A DNA stretch of 21,816 nucleotides from Thermoanaerobacterium thermosulfurigenes. GTDB taxonomy: Bacteria > Bacillota > Thermoanaerobacteria > Thermoanaerobacterales > Thermoanaerobacteraceae. A model generated the notes under the pieces. The model did not search any database, was not told where the DNA came from, and was given only the letters and a program-made list of their open reading frames with translations. The stretch covers positions 1 through 21,816 of the forward strand of contig NZ_JBPODR010000031.1 in NCBI RefSeq assembly GCF_051201035.1. Reading direction: 5' to 3'. Each line of letters begins with the position of its first letter. Positions within the stretch are counted from its first letter, which is position 1. Of the stretch, positions 7,169 through 14,868 are shown in pieces. The translations under genes and the position numbers were made by a program.

Positions 7169-7417
7169 ATGTTGAAATCCACAGGAATTGTAAGAAAAGT
7201 GGATGAGTTAGGAAGAGTCGTCATTCCTATCGAACTTAGAAGGACTCTGAATATTGCAGAAAGAGACGCTTTAGAAATCTACGTGGATGGCGAGCAGATT
7301 GTACTTAAAAAGTACGAGCCTGCATGTATTTTCTGCGGCAATGCAGAAAATGTCGTCAATTACAAAGGCAAAAATATCTGCAAGACATGCCTCGATGACA
7401 TTAAAAAAAGCGAATAA
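7169..7417 (+). CDS. abrB: AbrB-family transition-state regulator with C-terminal zinc-knuckle-like tail
   Basis: The first 50 residues are nearly the same as B. subtilis AbrB (STGIVRKVDELGRVVIPIEL and following), the swapped-hairpin DNA-binding domain that represses stationary-phase genes. The rest differs: instead of the B. subtilis multimerisation domain, the 82-residue protein ends in a short module with two C-x2-C pairs (Cys53/56 and Cys71/74), probably binding one zinc. The ATG at 7169 follows GGAGGGGAGAG. It has its own promoter, a Spo0A box in the leader, and a terminator shared with the converging CDF gene. The position next to rsmI and metG copies the B. subtilis yabC-abrB-metS order. 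Confidence 0.93.
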   Translation: MLKSTGIVRKVDELGRVVIPIELRRTLNIAERDALEIYVDGEQIVLKKYEPACIFCGNAENVVNYKGKNICKTCLDDIKKSE

Positions 7418-7421
7418 TATT

Positions 7422-7457
7422 AAAAAATAATAGAAGTTTTACTTCTATTATTTTTTT
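7422..7457. terminator. bidirectional terminator between abrB and the CDF gene
   Basis: A perfect stem AATAATAGAAG/CTTCTATTATT with a 5-base loop is flanked by A-runs on one side and T-runs on the other. It can therefore stop transcription in both directions. The stop codon of the CDF gene touches its edge. Confidence 0.85.
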
Positions 7458-8334
7458 ACTCTGTTACTTCATTTTTATCGTAAGGCTCTATATGAACAAT
7501 GACTTCTGTAACACCAGGTATTTCCTTTTTTAATTTTTCTTCCAACTGATCAGCTATATAATGAGCATCTTTTATATTTTCACTCGGGTCAACCATTATA
7601 TGCATGTCTATATTTATGTCGTCTTCTCTACCTCTGCTTCTTATTTGATGGCATGAAAGCACACCTTTTACGGATAAAGCGATGTCGCGGATTTTTTCTG
7701 AATCTATGACAATCCTATCGCACAAAATGTCGGAGCTGTGCTTTATTATTTCAATACCTGCTTTTACGATGAATATCGATATTGCTATAGACATCAGCGG
7801 ATCGATGTATGGCGGTATTCCAAGTTTTAATGCAATAAGTGTTATAAGAACAGAGACAGACACGTAGATGTCGCTTTTTGTGTGAAGTGAATCAGATACA
7901 AGTATGTCGCTTTTTAAATTTACTCCTTGCCTGTACTCGTAAGCAAATACAAATATGTTAAGCAATAATGTAGTAATCATTATTATGAAGCTGTCTAACG
8001 TGATTTTTGGTTCTACAGGATTTAAAAGCCTGCCATAAGCTTCTTTTAGTATAGTATAACTTACTACAAATAGCATCACAGATATAAAAATTGACGAAAA
8101 CGTCTCAAATTTTTTATGCCCATAAGGATGTTCTTCATCCTGCGGTTTTGACGCCAAATATATGCCTACAAGGCCTACTATATTACCTGAACTGTCTGAT
8201 AATGAATGAAACCCATCAGCCACCATGCTGGCGCTTTTTATATGCAAGCCGTACAAAAGTTTAGCTAACGCCACAGCTATATTTATAAAAAGTATAAGTA
8301 TCAAAACATTCTTTATCTTTTTAAATGAATTCAT
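7456..8334 (-). CDS. cation diffusion facilitator (CDF) family metal exporter
   Basis: This 292-residue membrane protein should export a divalent metal ion in exchange for protons. It has six transmembrane segments and a cytoplasmic C-terminal ferredoxin-like domain (from about residue 205). Metal-site residues are visible as H-x3-D in TM2 (His43/Asp47 within DGFHSLSD) and H-x3-D in TM5 (His151/Asp155), a pattern common in zinc-type CDFs. I start at ATG 8334 because AAAGGGG lies 7 bases upstream; the longer frame to 8379 runs into the promoter. Fur-like sequences lie in its upstream region, which would suggest iron or manganese. The metal is therefore uncertain. It sits between rsmI and abrB, where B. 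subtilis has no such gene. Confidence 0.9.
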   Translation of the reverse strand: MNSFKKIKNVLILILFINIAVALAKLLYGLHIKSASMVADGFHSLSDSSGNIVGLVGIYLASKPQDEEHPYGHKKFETFSSIFISVMLFVVSYTILKEAYGRLLNPVEPKITLDSFIIMITTLLLNIFVFAYEYRQGVNLKSDILVSDSLHTKSDIYVSVSVLITLIALKLGIPPYIDPLMSIAISIFIVKAGIEIIKHSSDILCDRIVIDSEKIRDIALSVKGVLSCHQIRSRGREDDINIDMHIMVDPSENIKDAHYIADQLEEKLKKEIPGVTEVIVHIEPYDKNEVTE

Positions 8335-8349
8335 CGTAAAACCCCTTTG

Positions 8350-8361
8350 TATCAATTGATA
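8350..8361. promoter_or_regulatory. 12-bp palindrome in the CDF leader, possible operator
   Basis: TATCAATTGATA lies between the predicted transcription start and the ribosome binding site of the CDF gene. The same 12 bases occur again at 8450-8461, exactly 100 bp away. With its flank (AATTATCAATTGATAC on the minus strand) it resembles half of a Fur-family box. Confidence 0.45.
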
Positions 8362-8379
8362 ATTTTTAATATAATACAT

Positions 8380-8408
8380 ATTATATGCTTAAACTAAAAA
8401 TTATGCAA
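8380..8408 (-). promoter_or_regulatory. sigma-A promoter of the CDF gene
   Basis: There is a -35 TTGCAT (8403-8408), a 17-base spacer and a -10 TATAAT (8380-8385) on the minus strand. The start would be near 8373, about 40 bases before the ATG. Confidence 0.8.
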
Positions 8409-8439
8409 TATATTAAGATATTTTTATAGCTGAAATTAT

Positions 8440-8461
8440 TGATTATCATTATCAATTGATA
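8440..8461. promoter_or_regulatory. Fur-like box upstream of the CDF promoter
   Basis: TGATTATCATTATCA (8440-8454) differs in one position from the Bacillus Fur 7-1-7 consensus TGATAATNATTATCA. It overlaps a second copy of the palindrome TATCAATTGATA (8450-8461). It lies about 35 bases upstream of the -35. The related PerR and Zur boxes fit less well. Confidence 0.5.
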
Positions 8462-8479
8462 CTGATAGGCGAAATCGAA

Positions 8480-9295
8480 TTACGATTCATCCTTCAATGC
8501 GAGCTTGTAAATTTCGCTTTTTGGTATTTTTAATTGTTTAGCCGTCAATTTAATCGCTTCTTTCTTATCCATGCCGCATTCAATGTATTTTCTGAGAAGC
8601 TCCTTTGGTTCCATCGCAACTTGATTTTTCCCACCTTCTATAAGGACCACAATTTCTCCTTTTACATCATCTCCTAATTTTAATAGAACCTCATCTACCG
8701 TTCCCCTTATATACTCTTCGTGCACTTTTGTAAGCTCTCTTGCTATTACAACCTTTCTGCCTTCTATGTATGGCTTTAATTCTTCCAACGTCCTGACAAT
8801 TCTATGAGGCGCCTCATAAATGATAACCGTTCTCTTTTCTCTCCCTATCTCATCCAAAGCGCTTTCTCTCTCGCTTTTCTTTGTTGGCAAAAATCCTAAG
8901 AAAACAAACTTCTTTGTGTCAAGCCCAGAGCCTACTAATGCCGTTGTTATTGCTGTAGCGCCGGGAAGCGATACTACATTTATCTTATCTTCTAAGCAAA
9001 GTTTTACAAGGTCTTCCCCAGGGTCAGATATGCCCGGTGTACCAGCATCAGTAACCAGCGCTACATTCTTCCCAGCCTTTAAATCTATTAAAAGTTTTTC
9101 GCCTCTTGAAGCTTTGTTATGCTCATGGTAGCTTACTACGGTTTTTTTTATGTCGTAATGATTCAAAAGTTTTAAAGTCTGCCTCGTGTCTTCAGCAGCA
9201 ATTATGTCCACTTCTTTAAGCACCTTTAAAACTCTTAAGGTTATGTCTTCCAAGTTTCCAATTGGTGTTGGGCACAAATACAATCTTCCAGACAT
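8480..9295 (-). CDS. rsmI: 16S rRNA (cytidine-1402-2'-O)-methyltransferase
   Basis: RsmI uses S-adenosylmethionine to methylate the ribose of C1402 in the decoding centre of 16S rRNA. The 271-residue protein has the family motifs in order: LCPTPIGNLEDIT near the start, AAEDTR, VTDAGTPGISDPG, LPGATAITTALVGSGL and IYEAPHR. The ATG at 9295 has GAGGAGG 6 bases upstream. It starts one base after the stop of the methyltransferase gene upstream, so the two are one operon, as in B. subtilis yabB-yabC. The small GIY-YIG gene (yazA) found between them in B. subtilis is missing. No strong terminator follows. Confidence 0.95.
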   Translation of the reverse strand: MSGRLYLCPTPIGNLEDITLRVLKVLKEVDIIAAEDTRQTLKLLNHYDIKKTVVSYHEHNKASRGEKLLIDLKAGKNVALVTDAGTPGISDPGEDLVKLCLEDKINVVSLPGATAITTALVGSGLDTKKFVFLGFLPTKKSERESALDEIGREKRTVIIYEAPHRIVRTLEELKPYIEGRKVVIARELTKVHEEYIRGTVDEVLLKLGDDVKGEIVVLIEGGKNQVAMEPKELLRKYIECGMDKKEAIKLTAKQLKIPKSEIYKLALKDES

Positions 9296-9296
9296 G

Positions 9297-10043
9297 TTAT
9301 TCCTCCTCTATCGAAGTTTTCCCGTATATACTTAAAAGTTCTTTTGTATATCCTCCATTTTCTTCGTAGACATAGAGAGGCGGCATTATTACAACACCAC
9401 TTTTTGCGCCTTTCTTTGATTCCACCAAGACTAAATTTGGCTTTTCCCCAATATGTGGATGGATGAACCTTATTTTTTTAGGTTCTAAGTTGCAAATCCG
9501 CAAATTATAAACAATATCCACAATCCTATCCACTCTATGCACTAAAAAAAACTTGCCTCCAAACTTCAAAAGCCTTGACGCAACCTTTATAAAATCGTCA
9601 AGCCCGCCATTTAACTCGTATCGCGATATGTTTTCACTTTCGCTATTTTTGTCAAATCCTGTCTTGTACGGCATGTACGGAGGATTAGATGTCACAATAT
9701 CGTATTTTTCAATCCCCAATTTATCCACAACATTTCGAATATCATCGTTTATTATGTCTATTCTACCTTCAAAATTATTGAGATATACATTTCTTATAGC
9801 AATATTGGCAACTTCACTTTGTATTTCAACACCTACAATACGTGTATCTCTCGATTTTCCTGCTATCAAAATCGGTATGATTCCTGTTCCGCACCCTAAA
9901 TCTACAATCTTATCTCCTTTTTTTGTGTATACAAAATTGGAAAGCAGCACAGCATCCATTCCAAATTTAAACATGTCTTCCCTCTGTATGAGCTTAAGCC
10001 CATTCAAATTCAAATCGTCAATTCTCTCACCATTTTTTAGCAT
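9297..10043 (-). CDS. yabB: tRNA1(Val) adenine-37 N6-methyltransferase-like protein (YabB/TrmN6 family)
   Basis: This 248-residue SAM-dependent methyltransferase has motif I DLGCGTGIIP (48-57) and the catalytic NPPY of N6-adenine methyltransferases (120-123). The amino-terminal part (LNLNGLKLIQREDMFKFGMDAVLLSNF) is typical of the YfiC/TrmN6 family, which in E. coli methylates A37 of tRNA1-Val; YabB is the B. subtilis member. The exact RNA target here is not proven. The ATG at 10043 follows GAGGTGG. The order with rsmI is conserved, but in B. subtilis ricT and yabA lie directly upstream. Here a plus-strand block of four genes intervenes and yabA is not seen. Confidence 0.88.
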   Translation of the reverse strand: MLKNGERIDDLNLNGLKLIQREDMFKFGMDAVLLSNFVYTKKGDKIVDLGCGTGIIPILIAGKSRDTRIVGVEIQSEVANIAIRNVYLNNFEGRIDIINDDIRNVVDKLGIEKYDIVTSNPPYMPYKTGFDKNSESENISRYELNGGLDDFIKVASRLLKFGGKFFLVHRVDRIVDIVYNLRICNLEPKKIRFIHPHIGEKPNLVLVESKKGAKSGVVIMPPLYVYEENGGYTKELLSIYGKTSIEEE

Positions 10044-10098
10044 ATTACCACCTCGTTACAAATAATTTTACCATATCAATAAATTAATATAAATCGTA

Positions 10099-10127
10099 TT
10101 GAAAAATAGATATAAGCAAAGTATACT
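10099..10127 (+). promoter_or_regulatory. sigma-A promoter of arcA
   Basis: There is a -35 TTGAAA (10099-10104), a 17-base spacer and a -10 TATACT (10122-10127). The start would be near 10134. The intergenic region to the divergent methyltransferase gene is 119 bases. Confidence 0.75.
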
Positions 10128-10162
10128 ATATAAAGAGTTTATGCATAGGGAGGAATGTGTTG

Positions 10163-11383
10163 GTGACGCATCCATTATTAGTGCCACATGTATCATCAGA
10201 AATAGGAACTTTAAAAGCAGTCGTATTGCACAGACCTGGAAAGGAATTAGAAAGGCTTACGCCTCAAAATTTAGCAGAACTGCTTTTTGATGATATTCCA
10301 TGGGTTAGAAAGATTCAAGAGGAACATGATGAATTTGCCAAAGTATTAAAAAATAACGGTATAACTGTTTTGTACGTAAAAGACCTTCTTCAGGATGTAT
10401 TAAAAGATGAAGCTATAAAAGAACAATTTATAATAGATCTTCTGAAGATAAATGGCATAACAAATACCGAAACAGAAAGCTACCTTAAAGATTACCTTAT
10501 GGATTTACGCTACAGTGATATTGCTGAAATTGCCATAAGCGGACTTGAAAAAGGCGATATTGACAATATCATCCCAAAAGGCCTGGCTGAATTCATCTAC
10601 GAAGAACACTATTTTTACATTAAGCCTGTCCCAAATATGTATTTTACCAGAGATCCCGGTGCAATGATAGATGGAGGATTTATGATAAGCTCCATGAAGT
10701 CTGCGGCGAGAAAGCCTGAAACGCTCATAATGAAATATATATACAAAAACCACGATATTTTCAAGAAAAATAACGTTCCATGTTGGTACGACAACACTTA
10801 CTTTCACTCTTTAGAAGGCGGAGATGTGCTTATATTAAGCGACAAGGTAATAGCAGTAGGATGCGGCGAAAGGACTACGCCACAAGCAATAGAAAGACTT
10901 GCCCGCAATCTTTTTGAAGGCAATTCAACAGTAGAACACATCCTTGTCGTCCAGATTCCCATCAACAGGTCTTACATGCACCTTGATACTGTATTCACCA
11001 TGGTAGATAAGGAAAGGTTCGTCTTCTACCCTGGAATAAAGAAAGATCTGAGAGTTTTCAGCATAATAAAGGATGACAAAGGTTTTTCAATTCAAAAGGA
11101 AAAAGACCTCCAAGCTGCATTGAAATTTGCATTAAATCTCAGAAATATTGAAATAATACCTACAGGTGGTTTTAATGCCATAACGTCAGCACGGGAGCAG
11201 TGGAACGACAGCACAAATACGCTTGCTATAGCGCCAGGCAAAGTCATCACATACTCCCGAAATGAATCATCAAATAAAATCATGAGAAAAGAAGGCATCG
11301 AGGTAATCGAAATCGAAGGTTCTGAACTATCAAGAGGCAGAGGCGGTCCAAGATGTATGAGCATGCCACTTTTGAGATATTAG
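10163..11383 (+). CDS. arcA: arginine deiminase
   Basis: ArcA hydrolyses arginine to citrulline and ammonia in the cytoplasm, the first step of the fermentative arginine deiminase pathway. The protein (406 residues from this start) has the expected motifs: an N-terminal SEIGTLKAVVLHRPG, FTRDPGAMIDGG, EGGDVLILS, HLDTVFTMVD and the catalytic cysteine in GRGGPRCMSMP (about residue 398). The start is GTG at 10163 (MTHPLLVPHVSSEIG), which has GGGAGGA 8 bases upstream. GTG 10157 and TTG 10160 are in frame but too close to that site. It has its own promoter and terminator. No arcB, arcC or arginine-ornithine antiporter is beside it, so citrulline would have to be handled elsewhere. Confidence 0.96.
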   Translation: MTHPLLVPHVSSEIGTLKAVVLHRPGKELERLTPQNLAELLFDDIPWVRKIQEEHDEFAKVLKNNGITVLYVKDLLQDVLKDEAIKEQFIIDLLKINGITNTETESYLKDYLMDLRYSDIAEIAISGLEKGDIDNIIPKGLAEFIYEEHYFYIKPVPNMYFTRDPGAMIDGGFMISSMKSAARKPETLIMKYIYKNHDIFKKNNVPCWYDNTYFHSLEGGDVLILSDKVIAVGCGERTTPQAIERLARNLFEGNSTVEHILVVQIPINRSYMHLDTVFTMVDKERFVFYPGIKKDLRVFSIIKDDKGFSIQKEKDLQAALKFALNLRNIEIIPTGGFNAITSAREQWNDSTNTLAIAPGKVITYSRNESSNKIMRKEGIEVIEIEGSELSRGRGGPRCMSMPLLRY

Positions 11384-11403
11384 AGGGTTTTACCCTCTTT
11401 TTA
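11382..11403 (+). terminator. arcA terminator
   Basis: AGAGGG and CCCTCT form a stem with a 5-base loop, followed by a T-run. The stem begins inside the TAG stop codon. It isolates arcA from the next operon. Confidence 0.8.
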
Positions 11404-11462
11404 ATAATTTCTTAACATTTATGTTGTATAATAAATAAAAAACTATAGAGGGTGTGTTTCAC

Positions 11463-13646
11463 TTGAAGAAATTTATCACTGCTTTTATGCTTTTATTGAT
11501 GACTTTGACTTTTATGCTGCCACAAAAAAGTTACGCTGATACAAGCAACAATAAAAAAGTAGTGCTTGTAATAATCGACAGGGTTAGCCTAAGCGACTAT
11601 ATTAAGTACGACGCAAAAAATATTCAAAAGCTAATCGACAACGGTTCAGTCGGTCTCATGAATGTCAGAAATGCTGATGGTTACGTCGATGCATCTGGGT
11701 ATTTGACATTTGGAACCGGCACAAGGGCAAGTGCTCATGACATCGGTCAAATAAATCTTAATGTGAACGAAAAATATTCTTTCGGTACTGCAGGGGAAAT
11801 TTACAAATTTAACACAGGATATGACTATGGAAATGCAAACATAGTAAATATAGGTATATCAAACCTTATACAAAGCAGCAAAAACGCCGACTACAAGATT
11901 ACACCTGGCCTTTTAGGACAACTGCTAAAGAATAACAACATTCCTACATACGTCTTTGGAAATTCTGATATAATAACTGACAACACAATTTCATATAGAA
12001 GGTATGGGGCACTAATCGCCATGGATGAAAAAGGTACAGCATTTGGCGACGTCAGTGAAAATATATTGAAGTACGATAAAAATAGCCCATATTTTATAAG
12101 CACTGATTACAACAAAATCTTTGACTATTTTCAAAAATACGATAAAAATGGGGGCTTCTTTGTAATCGACACTGGTGATACATCGAGAGTGGACAGCTAC
12201 TCTTCCAACGTATCAGACCAATTAGCATCAAAATATGAAGAATATGCCATAAAAAATGCTGATGCATTCATAGGAAAGCTTCTAAAAAATTTAGATCCAT
12301 CGAGGGATTTGCTTATAGTAGCGACGCCTTACCCTTCAAAAAGCGATATGTCTACCAACAATCTACTGTCGCCAATAATAATCTATGGTCCTGGATACAA
12401 CGGACTTACAACATCTCTCACAACAAAGAGAAATGGAATTATTACAAATTTAGATTTGGCGCCTACAATACTTAATTATTTCGGCATAAAGGCACCTGTA
12501 GAAATGCTAGGGCATCCCATAACAAACATAAAAGCCCAAGACAAAGTCAACTACTTGGAAAATCTAAACAGCAAAGTTGTATCTATTTACACTGCCCGGC
12601 CTATCGTCTTAAAAAGTTACGTAATTTTTCTTATCATAATTTTAATACTTTACCTTGTTACATTATTTCTAAAGATAAACTACTTAAAATACTTGAAACC
12701 TATAGTTTTAGGTGTGATGATCGTTCCTCTGTCGCTTTTGATTTTATCCCTTTTTGGACCTTTGACAGTGTATTCAAGCATGATCGCTTTGATACTGATA
12801 ACAATAGCTTTACTGCTTATAATAAAACTTTTTGCTAAAGATGAACTTAATATGCTAATAGTGATAAGCCTTTTAACTGCTTTGACAATCACAGTTGACA
12901 TTTTTACAGGAGCACATCTGATGAAAGGCTCTATTTTAGGATATGACGTCATAGCAGGTGCCAGATTTTACGGAATAGGCAATGAATACATGGGTGTGCT
13001 GATAGGGTCCACAATAATGGGAATCATGACATACATTCAAAAGTACGATACAAGGATAAATAAATTATTAGGCGTATTATTCTTCGCCGTAGTATTCATG
13101 TTAATGGTGTTGCCTCAATACGGTGCAAAAATTGGCGGATTTATAACAGGATTTATGGCATTTGGCGTAACGCTTTTGCTTATGTCAGAAATCAAAATCA
13201 ACTACAAAAGTTTATTGATTTTGTTCATAAGCATGGCTGTCCTTCTAACGCTTATGTTTATAGCGTCAATGTTTATGGGCACTGTAACACACATGGCACA
13301 AACTGCTTTGATTGTTAAAAACGAAGGAATAATAGCTTTATACAAGATATTTGCCCGCAAATTAGACATGGAATTGACATTAATAAGATACACAATATGG
13401 TCATGGGTTCTAATCATAACTATAATCAGTTTCTTTATCTTGTCATACAAGCCTACAGGAATACTAAAAAACATATTTAAGAAAAATAAATATATCTACT
13501 ATGGCTTTTTTGGCAGCATTGTAGGAATGCTTTTTGCGTTGGCATTTAACGATGCTGGAATCGTGGCGGCTTCCACAATGTGCATATACGCATTTCCTCC
13601 AATACTGATAATGTTGGAAAGAGAAATAAAACATAATGAAATTTAG
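11463..13646 (+). CDS. membrane protein with alkaline-phosphatase-superfamily-like ectodomain, function unknown
   Basis: This 727-residue protein starts with a signal peptide (MKKFITAFMLLLM to about SYA), then has an extracytoplasmic domain to about residue 380 and about ten membrane segments. The ectodomain looks like the alkaline phosphatase fold: strand 1 VVLVIIDR with an aspartate, a possible nucleophile region SGYLTFGTGTRA, and late landmarks SPIIIYGPG and NLDLAPTILNYFGI. The Asp-His metal pair usually found before the GPG segment is not seen; the place reads LLIVATPYPSK. It may be a degenerate or altered enzyme. The membrane part contains GARFYGIGNEYMG and NDAGIVAASTM. The start is TTG 11463, with GAGGGTG 8 bases upstream; the GTG at 11454 lies inside that site. 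A TATAAT lies at 11427-11432 with a poor -35. It forms an operon with the TauE gene 11 bases later. Confidence 0.8.
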   Translation: MKKFITAFMLLLMTLTFMLPQKSYADTSNNKKVVLVIIDRVSLSDYIKYDAKNIQKLIDNGSVGLMNVRNADGYVDASGYLTFGTGTRASAHDIGQINLNVNEKYSFGTAGEIYKFNTGYDYGNANIVNIGISNLIQSSKNADYKITPGLLGQLLKNNNIPTYVFGNSDIITDNTISYRRYGALIAMDEKGTAFGDVSENILKYDKNSPYFISTDYNKIFDYFQKYDKNGGFFVIDTGDTSRVDSYSSNVSDQLASKYEEYAIKNADAFIGKLLKNLDPSRDLLIVATPYPSKSDMSTNNLLSPIIIYGPGYNGLTTSLTTKRNGIITNLDLAPTILNYFGIKAPVEMLGHPITNIKAQDKVNYLENLNSKVVSIYTARPIVLKSYVIFLIIILILYLVTLFLKINYLKYLKPIVLGVMIVPLSLLILSLFGPLTVYSSMIALILITIALLLIIKLFAKDELNMLIVISLLTALTITVDIFTGAHLMKGSILGYDVIAGARFYGIGNEYMGVLIGSTIMGIMTYIQKYDTRINKLLGVLFFAVVFMLMVLPQYGAKIGGFITGFMAFGVTLLLMSEIKINYKSLLILFISMAVLLTLMFIASMFMGTVTHMAQTALIVKNEGIIALYKIFARKLDMELTLIRYTIWSWVLIITIISFFILSYKPTGILKNIFKKNKYIYYGFFGSIVGMLFALAFNDAGIVAASTMCIYAFPPILIMLEREIKHNEI

Positions 13647-13657
13647 GAGATGATAAA

Positions 13658-14491
13658 GTGATATTGACATCATCAATTATACTTCTCATATCAATTGTGG
13701 CTGGAGTATTTGGAGCTCTCTTAGGGTTAGGAGGTGGTATAATAGTAATACCAATGCTTACACTTCTCTTAGGAGTAAACATAAAATACGCCATTGGCGC
13801 CAGCATCGTATCAGTCATTGCTACATCCAGCGGTGCTGCTGTAACATATGTAAGAGACAAGATTACTAATTTAAGGATAGGAATGTTTTTAGAGATAGCT
13901 ACAACCACAGGTGCTTTGACAGGTGCTTTTATCGCAGGGCTTATAAGTTCAAAATACCTCTATATTATCTTTGGGCTTCTTCTTCTATATTCGGCATTCA
14001 CTATGTTAAAAAAGCGAAATGAAGAACTTCCTGTAGGTGTAGTATCACAGCCTATAGCAAAAAAACTGAAACTAGAAGGATCTTACTACGATAAAGTCCT
14101 TAAAAAAGAGATAAAGTACAATGTCACCGGAGTAAACAAAGGATTTGGCATGATGTACATAGCAGGTGTAATATCTGGACTATTGGGTATAGGAAGCGGT
14201 ATCTTCAAGGTTATGGCAATGGATCTATTTATGAGACTTCCAATGAAAGTCTCAACTGCCACCAGCAATTTTATGATTGGTGTTACTGCAGCCGCCAGTG
14301 CTGGAGTGTATCTTGTAAGAGGCGATATAGACCCAAAGATAGCTGGTCCTGTGGCACTTGGAGTACTTATAGGTGCAACAATGGGTACAAAAATCATGAC
14401 AAATATGAAAAGCACAACCATAAGAAAAATATTTATACCTGTCTTAGCTTATGTTTCCATCGAAATGCTTCTTAAAGGATTGGGGGTATAG
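13658..14491 (+). CDS. TauE/SafE-family sulfite or organo-anion exporter
   Basis: This 277-residue membrane protein has the two-fold repeat of the TauE/SafE (DUF81) family. One glycine-rich repeat lies near the start (GLGGGIIVIPML) and the second in the middle (GLLGIGSGIFKVMAMD), with a loop between. The members studied export sulfite, sulfoacetate or related anions, but most are uncharacterised and the substrate here is unknown. The start is GTG, with AGGAG 9 bases upstream. It follows the alkaline-phosphatase-like gene by 11 bases and precedes the DUF1634 gene by 2, so the three are co-transcribed. It could move a product released by the ectodomain protein, but that is only a guess from context. 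Confidence 0.9.
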   Translation: MILTSSIILLISIVAGVFGALLGLGGGIIVIPMLTLLLGVNIKYAIGASIVSVIATSSGAAVTYVRDKITNLRIGMFLEIATTTGALTGAFIAGLISSKYLYIIFGLLLLYSAFTMLKKRNEELPVGVVSQPIAKKLKLEGSYYDKVLKKEIKYNVTGVNKGFGMMYIAGVISGLLGIGSGIFKVMAMDLFMRLPMKVSTATSNFMIGVTAAASAGVYLVRGDIDPKIAGPVALGVLIGATMGTKIMTNMKSTTIRKIFIPVLAYVSIEMLLKGLGV

Positions 14492-14493
14492 CC

Positions 14494-14868
14494 GTGGAAG
14501 ACAGAAAAAATCAAAATGAAAAAATAGAAAATATGGAGATAATAATAAGCAAAACATTGAGAGCAGGAGTTTTATTAAGTGCTTTAATAATTCTCATCGG
14601 TTTAATTCTATTTTTTGTGACAAAAAACAGCGGTTACCCTGCAGGCGTATATCCTACTTCTATAATAGCAATAATTAAAGGGCTAATGTCTCTAAAGCCT
14701 TACGCCATAATCATGACAGGACTTTTAGTGCTGATTCTAACTCCCGTATTTCGCGTGGGAGTATCTATCATCACATTTCTTCATGAAAAAGACTATATGT
14801 ACGTATACATAACATCGGCAGTGTTTATTATTCTGATATTAAGCTTTGTACTGGGCAAAGTAGAATAA
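14494..14868 (+). CDS. DUF1634 membrane protein
   Basis: This 124-residue protein has a charged N-terminal stretch of about 20 residues and three membrane segments. The pattern (ISKTLRAGVLLSALIILIGL, then a short loop with YPAGVYPTS, then LLVLILTPVFRVGVSI) fits DUF1634. Members often sit right after a TauE/SafE gene, as here, and may be an accessory subunit of the exporter. The start is GTG two bases past the TauE stop, with a GGGGG ribosome binding site inside the end of that gene. It ends V-E-stop inside a long palindrome shared with the converging ricT gene. Confidence 0.82.
   Translation: MEDRKNQNEKIENMEIIISKTLRAGVLLSALIILIGLILFFVTKNSGYPAGVYPTSIIAIIKGLMSLKPYAIIMTGLLVLILTPVFRVGVSIITFLHEKDYMYVYITSAVFIILILSFVLGKVE

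Noticed and set aside
8462..8482. Terminator after rsmI
   Set aside because: Only a 5-bp stem (AATCG/CGATT) without a T-run is present.
9553..10065. Plus-strand open frame of 170 codons
   Set aside because: It is the mirror of the methyltransferase gene, is serine/proline-rich as expected for such shadows, and lacks a ribosome binding site.
13546..13908. Minus-strand open frame of 120 codons at the junction of the phosphatase-like and TauE genes
   Set aside because: It is a shadow of two hydrophobic genes and has no translation signals.
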